Positions 12,731-24,239 of a DNA stretch of 64,000 nt are shown here, in pieces. Positions within the stretch are counted from its first letter, which is position 1; each line of letters starts with the position of its first letter. Under the pieces are notes generated by a model that worked only from the letters and a program-made list of their open reading frames with translations, was not told the DNA's origin and searched no databases. The position numbers were made by a program, and so were the translations under genes. Origin of the DNA: Chinchilla lanigera (taxonomy: Eukaryota; Chordata; Mammalia; Rodentia; Chinchillidae); contig NW_004955433.1 in the NCBI RefSeq assembly GCF_000276665.1, positions 19,373,981 through 19,437,980 of the forward strand, given 5' to 3'.

Positions 12731-12950
12731 GTTAATATCTACATGACATTATGTGGATATATATGCTTTGCCTACTGTAACATATTTAGTATTCAACATG
12801 ACCATGAAAGGTAGGCATTATTATCTTATCCAAGCTTGGATAAGAAGTAGAAGGTCAAAAGCAATGGAATAACTTGTTGGAGATTATGTTTTATAAACAG
12901 TACAATAGGCTTTTAAATCTATGAATTCAGATACCACCAATCACACCCTT
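12731..12950 (+). repeat. Direct duplication, copy B
   Basis: Partner of 11448-11668, offset by about 1283 bases. Differences are scattered single substitutions and tiny indels, so the duplication is not recent. The reverse-strand frame at 12927-13199 merely overlaps its edge. Confidence 0.85.
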
Positions 12951-13199
12951 CAATACCCTAAAGAGCCTTTGCTGAGAGGTGTCCTGACATGTCTTCTCAT
13001 TTGGATTCTTAGCTTTCTTGCGGTAGATTTCTTTGAATCTGATTAAAGCTGGATGATCTTCCTGGCAGAAGCATATTGCAGACATGTGCATTTCTAGTAC
13101 ATTTATTATGGGAAACATAAAATTAGGGATAAGCACATTGGACACATCCGTGGTAGAAAGCAAGTTGGAACTGACTGATGTAGGATCATGATCAAACAA

Positions 13200-14440
13200 C
13201 TTTTCTTGTTGAATTTTTGTTTTCTAAAGATACCAATGACTTGCCCCACCACCAGTGAACTGTTTCATTTTTTTTCTTCCTTTGATTAAATCTTGACCTT
13301 CGCTACAAAGTTACACTAATAATTTCCCTTTTTCAATAATAAATTGGAAAAGACTCTGTATATTTAAAGATTTCTAGTGGCAAAACAATGACTGCTAAAG
13401 ACACACAATACATTTAAATCATGGACATTTTAAAAAATTCAATTCAGGAGCATAACTGGGAAAAGTCTAATTACATTACTTGTCATGTTGGAGAATTCTG
13501 AAATATTATTACCTGCGGAGAACCAGCAATCCATGCGATAGTCTTCATATATTTGAAAAAAATGAGATACTATTACACAGGCATAGATTTAAGCAGAATT
13601 TGACCTACATTATGATAATATATTTGAATACCAATGTCCTTGTTTAGTTCTTGGCAGGGGTCTTGACAGTTTTCAGAATTCCTGCATCCTATAGCAGCTT
13701 ACAAAAGCCCTCTTCCTTTCCATGTGTGGATGAGTGTTCTTTTTCCAGATGGATCCTACATTATGAGAAATGAAAATCCAGATTTGCATGGCAAGTGATT
13801 TCAAATATAATATTGTCCATGAAATGACAAGCTAATTCTCCCTCACTCTCTTTCATTTTACTTACATAAAAATATAGTATATCAGTGCACCTCTTTCATA
13901 GTATTTGATGAAAAAGAAAGCTTGATAGACAGTTTTACTCCTATGAACAAAGATGTTCTTCTTTGCAATTGTCAAGCAAAAGAAAACTATTCTCAATTGC
14001 ATATTTTCAATAAGGGATTAGGAACATAGTGACAGGTCTGTGCATTTGTGAACATAGAAAGAAGAAATATATGCAGTTTAAGGGTATAAAACAAATAATA
14101 AAGTTTAAAAATTCCCATCCTATTACAATGTGAACATAGCAATTGCTCAGTCATCACTGTCTGTCTGCGGTCAGTACGGGCCACACACTTAAATGAAGTA
14201 TAAAACATATTTTTGTCAGAATCTTTATTATGGAAGAATCTGCACCAGTACGACACCTACATTACTGACTGTGAACGTTCTGCTCACTAATAAATAAGCT
14301 AAGGAGAAAATAACTCTTCATAGGCCATCAGAGTGGGGACTATATTCGACCTAGAAATCTGTGCATCATAAATCCACAACTTGGAAATTCAATTTGGGGC
14401 ATAATTGCATTAGAAATTCCAAAACATCTCCATTTTGTTC
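13200..14440. other. Unique AT-rich intergenic DNA
   Basis: No gene, RNA or clear repeat. An octamer-like atttgcat occurs near 13781. The reverse frame at 13993-14256 has no recognisable domain. Confidence 0.45.
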
Positions 14441-14469
14441 ATGAATTCTTATTGTTTGTTTTTGAGGTT

Positions 14470-16060
14470 TCTCAAATACAAGAAAACATGCATTATCTAA
14501 CTTTCTTATTCTGGTTTATTTCATTTAACAAGATGACCTCTACCCATTTTACTGCAAATGAAATGATGATATAGCTGAATATATATACATACATACATAT
14601 GTATTCTTTCTTCATTCACTTTTTGAAAGGCATCTAGGCTGTTTCCAACGCTTTGCTGTTGTAAACTGTGCTACTCTAAACATGGTTATGCATATATCCC
14701 TATAAAATGATGTATTTTATTCTTTCAGGAGTATATCCAGGAGAGGGATAGCTGGATCAGACTGTCTTTCTATTTTTAGTTTTTTGAGGAGTCTCCATGC
14801 TGATTTCCATAGTGGTTGTACAAGTGCACATTACAACCAGCAATTTAGGAAAATTCCTTTCTCCCCATACGATTGTTGTATTTTTGCTTGTTCTTGATGT
14901 CTGGATAAGATAAAACCTCAAAGTTGTTTTGATTTGTATTTCCCTAATCACTAAAGATGGTCAACAGTTTTTTATGTCCATCTTGGTCATTTGTACTTCT
15001 TTTAAGAATTATCTATTCAAATTATTTTGCACATTTTTGCATGGCTGTTTTTTTGCAGGTAATTATTTTGTGGTTTTTTATATATTTGATATTGGTCCTC
15101 TATGAAAAGAATAGGTAGTATTTTTACCCCATTGTGTAATTTGTCTTCTCAATATGTTATTTTTTTTTGTTTTGCAGAAATATTTTAATTTGATGTAATT
15201 TCATTCATTGATTTTTGATATCTTTTTCCTATGCTACTAGAATTTTGTGCAGGAAGTCTTTGCATATTCTTGTAGCTTTATGTATCTCTCCTGTGATGTA
15301 TTCCAGCAGTTTTAAAATTTTGTGATTGGTCCTTTGTAATTTGATTTTAGTATAAATTGAGAGTTGGGATCTAAATTCAATCTTCGGCAAGTGGATAAAC
15401 ATTTCTTTTCCAACATCATTTGTTAGAGACCCTCTTTTTTCTCCAACATATGTTTTTTGGTCCTTTTGTTCAAAATAAGACAGCAGTAGATGCCTCTGGT
15501 TATTTCTGTGTCTTCTGCCCTATTCCAATGGTCTACATATCTGTTTTGTAACAAAGCTATGAGATTTTTGTTAACACTGCTTTGTTGTATAAATAGAAAC
15601 CCATATTGTAATACCTCCAGCACTGCTCTTTCCAGTCAGGATTGCTTTGGCTATTTCTGGCACTTTTTGTTCCATATGACTTTCAGGATGGTTTTTTGAG
15701 AACTGTGAAGAATATGGATACTCTGGCAAGGAACACATTAAATCTATAGATCACTTTTGGTACCATGACCATATTTAACAATACTAACTGCCAATCCAAG
15801 AACAGGAGATGTCTTTCCATTTTCTAATATCCTCTTCAATTTCTTTCTTCAGACTTCTGTAGTTTTGTTTATAGAAGTCGTTCATTTCTTTGGCTGGGTT
15901 GATTTCTAGGTATTTAATTGTTTTTTTAAACTGCTGTGAATAGAATTGTTTCTCTGATTTCTTTTACACTGAGTTCATTGCTCCTATTTGAGAACACTGT
16001 TGATGTTTGAGTGTTAGTTTTGTGTTTTGCCACTTTTAGTTTGTTTGTCAGATCTAGGTA
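14470..16060 (-). mobile_element. L1 element, antisense, 5'-truncated and decayed
   Basis: Read on the minus strand this is the 3' part of an L1: the C-terminal part of the ORF2 reverse-transcriptase protein followed by 3' UTR. Plus-strand landmarks typical of reversed L1 are 'gctgtttccaacgctttgct', 'gagtatatccaggagaggga', 'ttccatagtggttgtacaag', 'gattgctttggctatttctgg' and 'ggttgatttctaggtattta'. Frames are broken throughout, so it cannot encode ORF2p. It ends raggedly near 16.06 kb. No target duplication was found. Confidence 0.85.
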
Positions 16061-17045
16061 GACTCTTGGAGACAGGAAAGGGAGTCAGATCAGAGGCAGA
16101 GGTGAAGAAAGGCAAGGGGGATTTCAATTCAACAAAATGTGTTATATCCGTGTACCAATTCCCCAAAGCGAACACCACTATTCTATATTAAAGACCTGCA
16201 CTGAATAAAAAAATCACCAACAAATACTCTTTCTTGACTCTTCTTTTTACTATTATACCTAACATTAATGATGGAAACAACAGTAATGTACCAGCAATAT
16301 GTATACATCAAAAAGTGAAGAAATTCCAGAACCACATTGAAAAGGTTTGGTGTGTTATCAGCAAAGGGAACCATGAAAAGTCTTAGGGTGGTAGAAGGCT
16401 TTTCATTTCTCTGTCCCTCCTTCACTTATAAATTAGCTTAATATATATGTGACTTAGGAAATCTGCTTTTGCTGTCTCCTTAACATATTGTCTTTTTAAC
16501 ATATAGGAGAAAAACTGTATAAAAGTAGGCTCTCATACAGGATGTTGATACATATATCTCTGAATTTATCTTATACTAAATTTCATTTCTAAAATCCTCT
16601 TAGGTAACAAATCCATAGGTATTTGCAAGTAGCTGGGGAACAGAGCTTCACTCATGAATGCTGAAGCAATAGATGAATTAACGCTGACCGAAGAAAGCTG
16701 ATCACTGGTATGCATGACTGTGAACACTAGGCAATATGTTATTATGTTCTCAACCTAATGTGTGAAATACAAAGATATACATGTCTTCTGGCAAAGATCG
16801 GAAATAATTAGGAATGAGTATCATCCCCTCATTTTTTCTGTGTGCTTCTTGTTAAATTTACTTTTATCAGTCTTTTTATTTTAGTTTTATACCCATTCAG
16901 AGACACAAATACCTTGCTGGCAAAAAGGAAACTGATTGTCTTTGTGCAAGTAAAAGTTAAATTTTAATTTATGTTATTAAGATGAAACATGCTAATGATT
17001 GCAAATATATCACAGTGAATCAAACGCTTATTTAAATTGTTCTAA
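16061..17045. other. Unique AT-rich DNA
   Basis: Nothing recognised. Small reverse frame at 16183-16425 without domain. Confidence 0.4.
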
Positions 17046-17049
17046 TATT

Positions 17050-17240
17050 TTTTGTGTGGTAATGGAGGTTAAACCCCAGGGCCTTTAAAGTGAGCTATAT
17101 GTTTAGTCCTTGTTACATATATATTTAATTTTTGATGTAGGATCTCATTAAGACACGAAATTGCCTAGGATGAGCTCGAAATTGCCATTGTCCTGCCTCA
17201 GACTCCGAGGTACTGGAATTATAGGCGGGCACCATTACTC
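17050..17240 (-). mobile_element. Dimeric B1-dID-type SINE, antisense
   Basis: From the left it reads as a reversed ID monomer (ggtaatggaggttaaacccc ... agtgagctata) and then a reversed 7SL/B1 monomer (gatgagctcgaaattgcc ... cctgcctcagactccgaggt ... attataggcgggcacc). One unit containing both monomers in this order fits the dimeric B1-dID structure. Diverged. Confidence 0.65.
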
Positions 17241-17271
17241 CAAGCTGTATTCATTTAAATTGAAGAGGAAG

Positions 17272-18561
17272 CTGGCCCAGCGCAGCCCTGCCTCGTAGGC
17301 GCCCGGAAAGGCAGGCAGCAGGCGCCCAGGAAGTAGCGCGGAGATATGCGCTGGCCCTCGGGCTGGCTGCCACCGCGAGGTCGAGAACTGCCACGCCACA
17401 GAGAAGCACCGACATAATAGGCCCGCCTGGAGACGTGCGTGGACCATCCCAACATGGAGAAACCTGTGGGAAAACATGCCACAGGGCGGGTCGCTCTTGT
17501 CCCTGCCTTTGAGAGCCCGAAAGGTCTGGAGTTAGCGGAGGAGCAGCTGATGAACAAGAACTCAGAGAACACGAGAGTACCGACACCCGATGACTCAGAG
17601 GTCGAGCTGACTGGGGACGCAGAGCCATTCCGGAGCCGGAAACCAAGAGGACCTTGCGCAACACCCGGGGAGACCCTCTGGGGGCCATTCTTCCCCTAAC
17701 TGTGCAGGCTGCGGTGGAGGAGCTAGTGGAGCTCTGGAGAGGTCTGCACCGAGACTGCATGGATTACATGGGTGTCCAATATTCAGATTCTGTAGAACCA
17801 CCTTCATGGAGAAGGACCGTTATCTCCAAGGAGGAGTCCTGCAAAATCATGACTTTAGAGGAAAAAGTGGACGGCCCATTGCTGGGCACTGATGCTGAAA
17901 CTTGGTCCTTCTTTTCAGCCTTGGCCTTCCTGCCAGCTGTCACACCTCAGTGAGGGGAGTAATCTGCTATTTTTAATAGTAATCTGTTAAAGATTAATAG
18001 TAAATCTGTTAGTAGTCATCAGTAATCTGATGAGGAGGTAATCTGCTATTTTTCGCAACCCTTAGGCTGTAACTACTTGTTAGATCTTTCTTGTACATCT
18101 TTGTTTTCCTGAGAAACCATTTTGAGGATGCCAACATGTATTGCAGCAGCCATTGATGATTTTCTACCAATCTGTCCATAACTCTGTAATGTTTGTATTG
18201 TTCCTATGCTATTTGTAAATGGGTGTATGTTTGTTACTATGTGTTTGCAACAACAGCCATTGAGAATAGTCAATGATTATTTGATTGATCACTCATGTAT
18301 AGCTCAATTTGTTTTCCCTAGAGACCACTTTGGAGAAACCAAGACATAGTACAATAAGCATTGATAATTTCCTGCCATTTTTGTCTGTAACTCACTATTA
18401 TTTGTCTATTTGTTTTCCTGAAAAAACATCTTAAAGATACCAATAGGTAAAATAACAACTATTGACAATGTCCTACCACTTTGTAATTCAGTGAATCCCT
18501 CTATTACTATGTTGTCCTTCTTTTACTCTTTAAATTAAAAAAAAAGAAAAACAAAAAGAAA
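17272..18561 (+). pseudogene. Processed retrocopy with CpG-rich gene-like head
   Basis: This 1.29-kb insertion lies between perfect 16-bp duplications of taaattgaagaggaag (17256-17271 and 18562-18577) and ends in an A-rich tail (about 18536-18561). These are the marks of L1-driven retroposition. The first 0.7 kb is strikingly CpG- and GC-rich, like the 5' UTR and first exons of a broadly expressed gene. An ATG in good context (aacATGG, 17454) opens an 81-codon frame ending at 17699. A second frame continues from 17654 to 17953, so one frameshift near 17.65-17.70 kb probably breaks an originally longer frame. The conceptual protein is polar and acidic, and I do not recognise its family. The last 0.6 kb (from about 17955) consists of degenerate tandem units shared with two other insertions here. 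It may be the parent gene's own 3' UTR, or an L1-like 3' end joined by template switching. No introns or promoter are evident. The 169-codon antisense frame is a GC-rich shadow. Confidence 0.8.
17955..18535 (+). repeat. Degenerate tandem units in retroposon 3' end
   Basis: Three or four diverged units of roughly 80-110 bases, each with a 'gttttcc(t)...a..ccattga.aat.t.ctacca..tgt' core, starting near 18104, 18225, 18310 and 18410. The last runs into ctctttaaatt plus the A-tail. The same units recur at 19980-20300. Confidence 0.6.
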
Positions 18562-18794
18562 TAAATTGAAGAGGAAGATATCTAGGAAGATAGTATGCTC
18601 CTCTCTTAAAGAAATATTAAGAAGTTTAGTCTTACCTCTATTGATCATTAAATGCAGCTTCCCATCATATCAGAGACTAAAAAATCATATCTTATTTCAG
18701 ATGATTGACCAGAATTCACCTATGGCAAACTGGCTAAAGTGAAGTTTCATGTTCTCATGTCCCAAACCTTAAAGTCTACATCAAGATGCTACCT

Positions 18795-18866
18795 TTCTTT
18801 TCTTTCCATCTGAACTTCACACTACCTTTATTTTCTTTCCGTCTGAACTTCACACTCCTCATTTCA
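18795..18866 (+). repeat. Short tandem duplication (about 37 bp)
   Basis: tttctttccatctgaacttc with its following 'acactacctttat' recurs at once as tttctttccgtctgaacttc with 'acactcc'. Two units only. Confidence 0.8.
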
Positions 18867-19720
18867 GCAAAACAAGTCTTACTCTATGTTCTGGGCCATT
18901 GAGGTGCACTTCCTACTAGACTTTCAGTAATAACTTTCTCTGGGTGTCATTTCCATCACACTGGAAAACCATGCCAGATACTAGATTAACAGATAAAGAT
19001 TAACAGTCAGGAAAAGGCCTTAGAAGATCTCCTTGTGAAGGGATAAAGTTGGTCTCCAGCTTTGATCTAGACAAATGGGTGATGATCATAAGTGGGAGAA
19101 GTAGGAATGTTATCTCTAGAATGCAGAGGCATTTCACACCAACCCAAAGCGTGAGCTAGCCTCCATATCATTACTAGGTGAATTTTATAGAAGGATTGAT
19201 TTCTGTGGCCCTCTGTTTTTGTCATCATTATGGTGAAGATAACAGTAGTATCAAATCACAACATTATTATCATAAATAAATTAGATAATTCATATAAATA
19301 TTTAGGTATGGTGCCACAATGAATTCTATTTAATATTTTGTTATCTACTGCTTATGCTAAACAATCTCAAGACTTTGTGACTTAATGTAGTAACTTATCA
19401 CTTCTAAGAGCTCTAAGAAATCATTCTGCTCACCTGACAGTGTTTCTTTGGGGTCTCTCTTGAAAGTTGAAAGTTGAATGCAATTCTGGAAGGAACCACC
19501 TAAAGGCTCTCCTGAGTTTCATGTCAAAGGAGATTCTTTCCTAACAGGTTGAATTGCTTATGGTGCAGATCAGCTCAGAGGTCAGCTGATGTCATCAACC
19601 AGAGTGTCAATACCTGCATTCTGAGTGGCTTGGACCTCTCAATGCATGTCAGCTGAGTTTGTCAAAGTTCCCAAGACACCTGTATGCTGCAATATTAGCA
19701 TTCCCATTCTTAAGACACAG
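18867..19720. other. Unique intergenic DNA
   Basis: No gene, RNA or clear repeat seen. Confidence 0.4.
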
Positions 19721-19721
19721 C

Positions 19722-20525
19722 ATGCAACACCCACAATTTAAAAGAAGAGGGTTTAATTTAGCTCATTGTTTCAAGGGGCTGAATACTCAATAAGTGTTTT
19801 GGTGTAGTGTATGGGGTCTTCTAAGTAGAATATCATATCATCTGCTAGTAAAGATAACTTCACTTTTTCCTTTCCTGTCCTTATGCCTCTTATTTCTCTA
19901 TCTTATCTCATTTCTCTGACTAATATTATTGAAGTGAACAGTTAATGCTTAATTATTTTTAATATTTTGACCAATTGCATGCTTAGACCTGGTAATCTGT
20001 GCAACTGATGTGACAACAATATGCAATATAACAACTATTGGTGAATTCCTACCATCCTGTCTAGTGAAATTCTGTGTTGTCTCTAAATTTTGAAAATTAT
20101 TATTTTCTTTAATGGTTTGATTAATCTTCCATTCTTACACCTGGTACTCGGAGCAACTTCCTTGAAGATAACAATATGTAATATAACAACCACAGTTAAT
20201 TACTATCATTTGTTTTGAAATCCCATGTTATTTTTAATGTCCTTGCATTGTTTTGTTTGTATTTTGCTATTGTTCTTTTTTTTTCTTTTCTATTCTCTTT
20301 TAAAAACTAAAAATAAAAAAGAGACTAAATACATGGATGACAGGAGCTGAGGAAGAAATATGGTGGAAAGGCATGGCAGAGCAAAGCTGCTTAATTTATG
20401 GTGACTGAACAGAATACTGAACTATGCCAGTGAGGACCAGGGACAGTATACAGTACACAAGGCCACAACTCCATGAGCCACCTAACCACACCCAAGGGCA
20501 TGCTTTTACTAGTTGGTTAAATGTT
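19722..20525 (+). mobile_element. Old interspersed repeat (family Z) split by a later insertion
   Basis: The left part (19722-19786: aagaagagggtttaatttag, gctcattgtttcaaggggct) and right part (20323-20525: atggatgacaggagctgagg, aaaggcatggcagagcaaag) are the consecutive halves of the repeat seen more fully at 28535-28905 and 58568-58875. The middle is a later retroposon insertion with a weak 9-10-bp duplication, gctgaatac / gactaaatac. Confidence 0.55.
19787..20322 (+). mobile_element. L1-like insertion with inverted 5' segment (twin-primed)
   Basis: From 19788 to about 19945 the sequence is a reversed piece of L1 ORF2 ('atcatatcatctgctagtaa', 'cctttcctgtccttatgcct'). From about 19946 it switches to direct-orientation 3' units like those at 17.96-18.5 kb, and it ends in cttttaaaaactaaaaataaaaaa-type A-rich DNA. 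An inverted 5' part joined to a direct 3' part is the known outcome of twin priming during L1 insertion. Confidence 0.55.
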
Positions 20526-20529
20526 TTCT

Positions 20530-22660
20530 AATCCAGTGAAGCTGAAATAGCAGTATTAAACCTCACAACTGCATTTTACTGAGTGAGCAGATTATTAAAG
20601 CTAGTCCATATTCCAATAAAGTATAAGTAGATTCCATATCTTGATAGGAGAAGCAAATACAAATTAAGCAAATGTTTGTATTGATACCTACCATGTTTTA
20701 TCTGTAGGAATTAATATTAATAACAAAACTAGTTACTGATAACAGTAATGCTCTAATAGTTATTAACCTATGAATTTCATTTTTTTCTCATTAAATAGAG
20801 ATGTTCTTGAGATCCCATACATTAAATGCTTGAGACACTTGCTGAAACACAGTAACATGAAAATGCTCTATAAATAGTATTGGTTATTTTAAAGAAGATC
20901 CTAACTGGAATAAATTTTTAGCTCTACTAGTAAAATCCAGTCATACATAACTAAGAAGGCATGATTTTATTAGTAATTAATTTTTTGAGAGTTTCATTTC
21001 TTTATTGTATATTTATCACTGACACCAACTGATTTAACATATCCATCTCAACTTGTTGAATGAAATGAACCAAATATTAGGTATTGTAATAAACTCATAT
21101 ATATTTATTCTTAACATAGGTTTAAAGAAATTAATAGTAGTATTTGATACAATTAGAGAAAAAGTCTCTTCTTTTATACATAGTGATAAAGATGTTCCAA
21201 TAAAGAATAATGAAATAATTCCAAAAGGAGGGAAATAACACACCCTCCCCTTGAAATTTCATAGTATTCAGATTAGCTATTATGAAAAGCATTTTTAAGA
21301 ATCAATATTTTCTATCCTTTAAATTGTAGAATACTTTAAAGGTAGAAAGCCATGAATTACCACAGCTGGCAGTTTTGATTTTCAAAGAACTGATGAATAC
21401 TTTGGTTTTCTTCCTCTAAGGTTGTGTTTGTTTTGATCAAAACTTTTGCCTTCAGCTGTCTTCTTAGATTTTCACTGCAGCCAACATCAATGCAAAATCC
21501 TGGGAAAACCCACCACAAGCACAGGAAGGGGAAGGGAAAAGGTTTGGCTGGGATGACATTCTCACAGACCTTCTCTGAGGCACTGTGCAGAGGGCATCAG
21601 TAAATAGAAGAGAAAGGCAGCCTTATTACTTCTGGACATTCTGTGCAAAGACAACCTTTAACCAGCCTAGCAAGCTTTTAGTTTGATTAATACTTTAATT
21701 TTGCAGCAAAGAAATTAGAAATTGAAAATATCTATTAGGTCATCTGGCTTGGCACTTCCACATTACAATACGCATTATGACATATAATTAGAATGTGTGA
21801 GAGGAGAAGTAGAAACTTTGACCCCTGATATCCGCCAGGTCAGGTCCCAATTTTCTTTGTTCAGTGAGGCCATTACTAATAAGGTCTTTTAGATTTCTTA
21901 CTCTTCTTTTCTCTACCCTCTATGTTAGTTCCCCTTAATTCTCCAAAGCTGATAAACTTCTAGGGCAAGGAGTGGATCTCAAAGAGGAATCAACAGGAGT
22001 CTCACTAGCACCTTCCTGTAATTTAGGGCTAGCCACCCAGCAACCATTGCAATAATGATTCTTCTTTACACTTTGTATTTTTTCCTGTTCAATTCTCTCA
22101 TCATGATGCTCACCTCTCTGAACCCAGACTTCTGACCCCAGTCCATGTTTGTATTTCACCTCGGGACTACTGTGATAACAGCTAAAAATGTTTCCCTTTT
22201 TATTAACATTGGTCTCATTGACTGCACCCTCTACACTGATACTAGGGACACGTACATAAAATAAAACATAGAAACAATCTGAAACATAGGGTCACTTTTG
22301 ACCCTCTTGTCATCTCTTTTTGTACATATAAAACTTCTAACCGTTATTTTCTGGCAGATGATTGGGTTCCCCTTCATAGATGACTCTGTCATTATTCCGA
22401 TGACAATGGAAATGTTACTTCCCTAGTGCTCAGTCTGCCTCTAGTGGTGAACATTATTATTGAATCACCTTGACTTTGGCCTCCATATTCTTCTCACACT
22501 GTTCTCACACTGTGTTGTAAGTAATCTATAGATGGTTGAAGTGAGATTTATGTGAAAGAATACACATAGTTTATATGAAAATAATATACCATTTATATGA
22601 GGGACATAAGCCTTTATAAATTTTGATATCTGTGTGGGTCATGGAACCAATTCTGCATGA
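20530..22660. other. Unique AT-rich intergenic DNA
   Basis: No recognised gene or repeat. Overlapping 61- and 69-codon frames at 21034-21243 on opposite strands have no domain. Confidence 0.4.
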
Positions 22661-22664
22661 ACAC

Positions 22665-22730
22665 TGAAGCATTTCCTCAGCAAACTGGGTGGTTTAGATA
22701 ACAGAAATTTATTGTCTCCCAATACAATAT
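22665..22730 (-). repeat. MaLR LTR fragment
   Basis: Contains gcaaactgggtggtttagat and aacagaaatttattgtctcc, the reverse of the terminal part of MLT-type LTRs. Short relic. Confidence 0.45.
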
Positions 22731-23679
22731 CATTTAGAGAAAGACAAGAAAGCATGTTTGTATCTGTCCTATACAGATACAAATTTTGTCAAACATGTTT
22801 GCTATGTAGTTAGCTGACAGACACAGAGGACTGGGTATACTTTATTCCAGTAAAAAGAAGAGATAGAAAAACCCAGAAGAAATCTCCTTGAACATGTTCC
22901 CAGGCAAAAGTATCACTTCTCTCTCAATTTCAGCTCATTAATCTTCATCACACTTTTTTTATCATTTCAAAATTGACTTTATATTAGTATTTATAATCTT
23001 TTCATAGATATTTTTATATCACAGTTTAGTTTTTCCCTAGCATGTACCCAATTGCTATTATATCTCATCATACATCTGTCTTCGAAGTCTTTAAAACATT
23101 TCTAATGCCAATTGTACAGTGCTTTTTTTATTGCCAGGAAGTAGTAATTAATTGCTTCCAACAGCAAAATGTCACCAAGTCCCTTTCTGTGATGTATTTA
23201 GACAGATATGACAGTCTCTGCTATATAAGACATACCTGGAAAAGGACACATGTAGCATTTCTTTTTCTTTCATGTTTTAAAAATCTCACAAGTTTAAAGT
23301 GTGATAGCAATATATATTATACCTAGAATCCTATTTATAGACAGTGTGATTTACAATACATTTTCCTTTATGGAGACACAAGATTTTCCTACAACAGTGT
23401 CATGTGTTGATTTGTTATTTTTAAATCTCTGAGCCTACTTGAGAAGGTAGTTGAGAATCTTTTTTCATACTTCCTGAACAATCCTTCACTTGGCTTTATT
23501 TTGCAACCATTTGGTGTCCCTTGAAAAGTTCCCTAAGATGATGCTTTATTGCTCTTTCACTGAGAGTTGGGTAGATTCATATTTTAGACTGATTGATCTT
23601 GGATGTTAGGCCAGCATTTGCCTGAAAAGGAGTTATCCTCCCCTTCTGACATGTAGCATCCCTGTCAGTCCTCTCTCAG

Positions 23680-24060
23680 TGTAGACAGTCAGCAACAAAT
23701 TATTCAATGTGCCAGGGTCTGTGCTAGGGAAGGGAACCCTTTACAAATATAGCAATGAACTGTCATTGGTAATGTTTCACTGTTTAGTGAGGAAAGGAAA
23801 TAACAAATAGGTAGATGCTACTATATGAAATTTCATGCCAGAACACTCCACGCAAGTCTGGCTTGGTCAACCAATGTTTAGTAAAGTAAATGTTGTTTAA
23901 ACTAAATCCATATAAATATTAATCAGCTACGAGAATTCTCACAACTGGTGTGATAATTTATTCTTTCTTTTGTTAACAGATGAGTAAACGCAGGGACATG
24001 ATAGACACTTTCTGAGATAATGGTAGAACTATGACTCTTAGAAGACCTAGGACTCCAGAA
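23680..24060 (+). repeat. MIR/L2-type ancient fragments
   Basis: 'aatgtgccagggtctgtgct' (23689) and a later 'acagatgagtaaacgcaggg' block (23977) are two recognisable pieces of MIR3/L2-type repeats, separated by diverged DNA. Confidence 0.45.
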
Positions 24061-24239
24061 CATCACCATGATGCCACAACTGCATGCTTCCCACTCCCTG
24101 GAATGCTTTATCTTCCTGATTACTGAAAGCTCATCTCCAAAGCCAGTAATTAGTGAAACTAGCCTTCAACATGAAGTTCTTCAAATCAGATAGCCTCATC
24201 CCCCTTTAGCAAAGCACATGGCTCTTTTGTTGCAATTTT

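Noticed and set aside
17251..17760. 169-codon reverse-strand open frame
   Set aside because: It lies antisense over the CpG-rich head of the retrocopy, where stop codons are rare because of base composition. Arg/Ser/Leu/Pro-rich with no domain.
14470..19945. One L1 split at about 16.06 kb and resumed at 19.79 kb
   Set aside because: The two reversed ORF2 pieces are roughly consecutive in an L1, but the 19.79-kb piece is better explained as the inverted part of a separate twin-primed insertion with its own tail and flanks.
21034..21243. Overlapping 60-70-codon frames on opposite strands
   Set aside because: AT-rich chance frames without domain or context.
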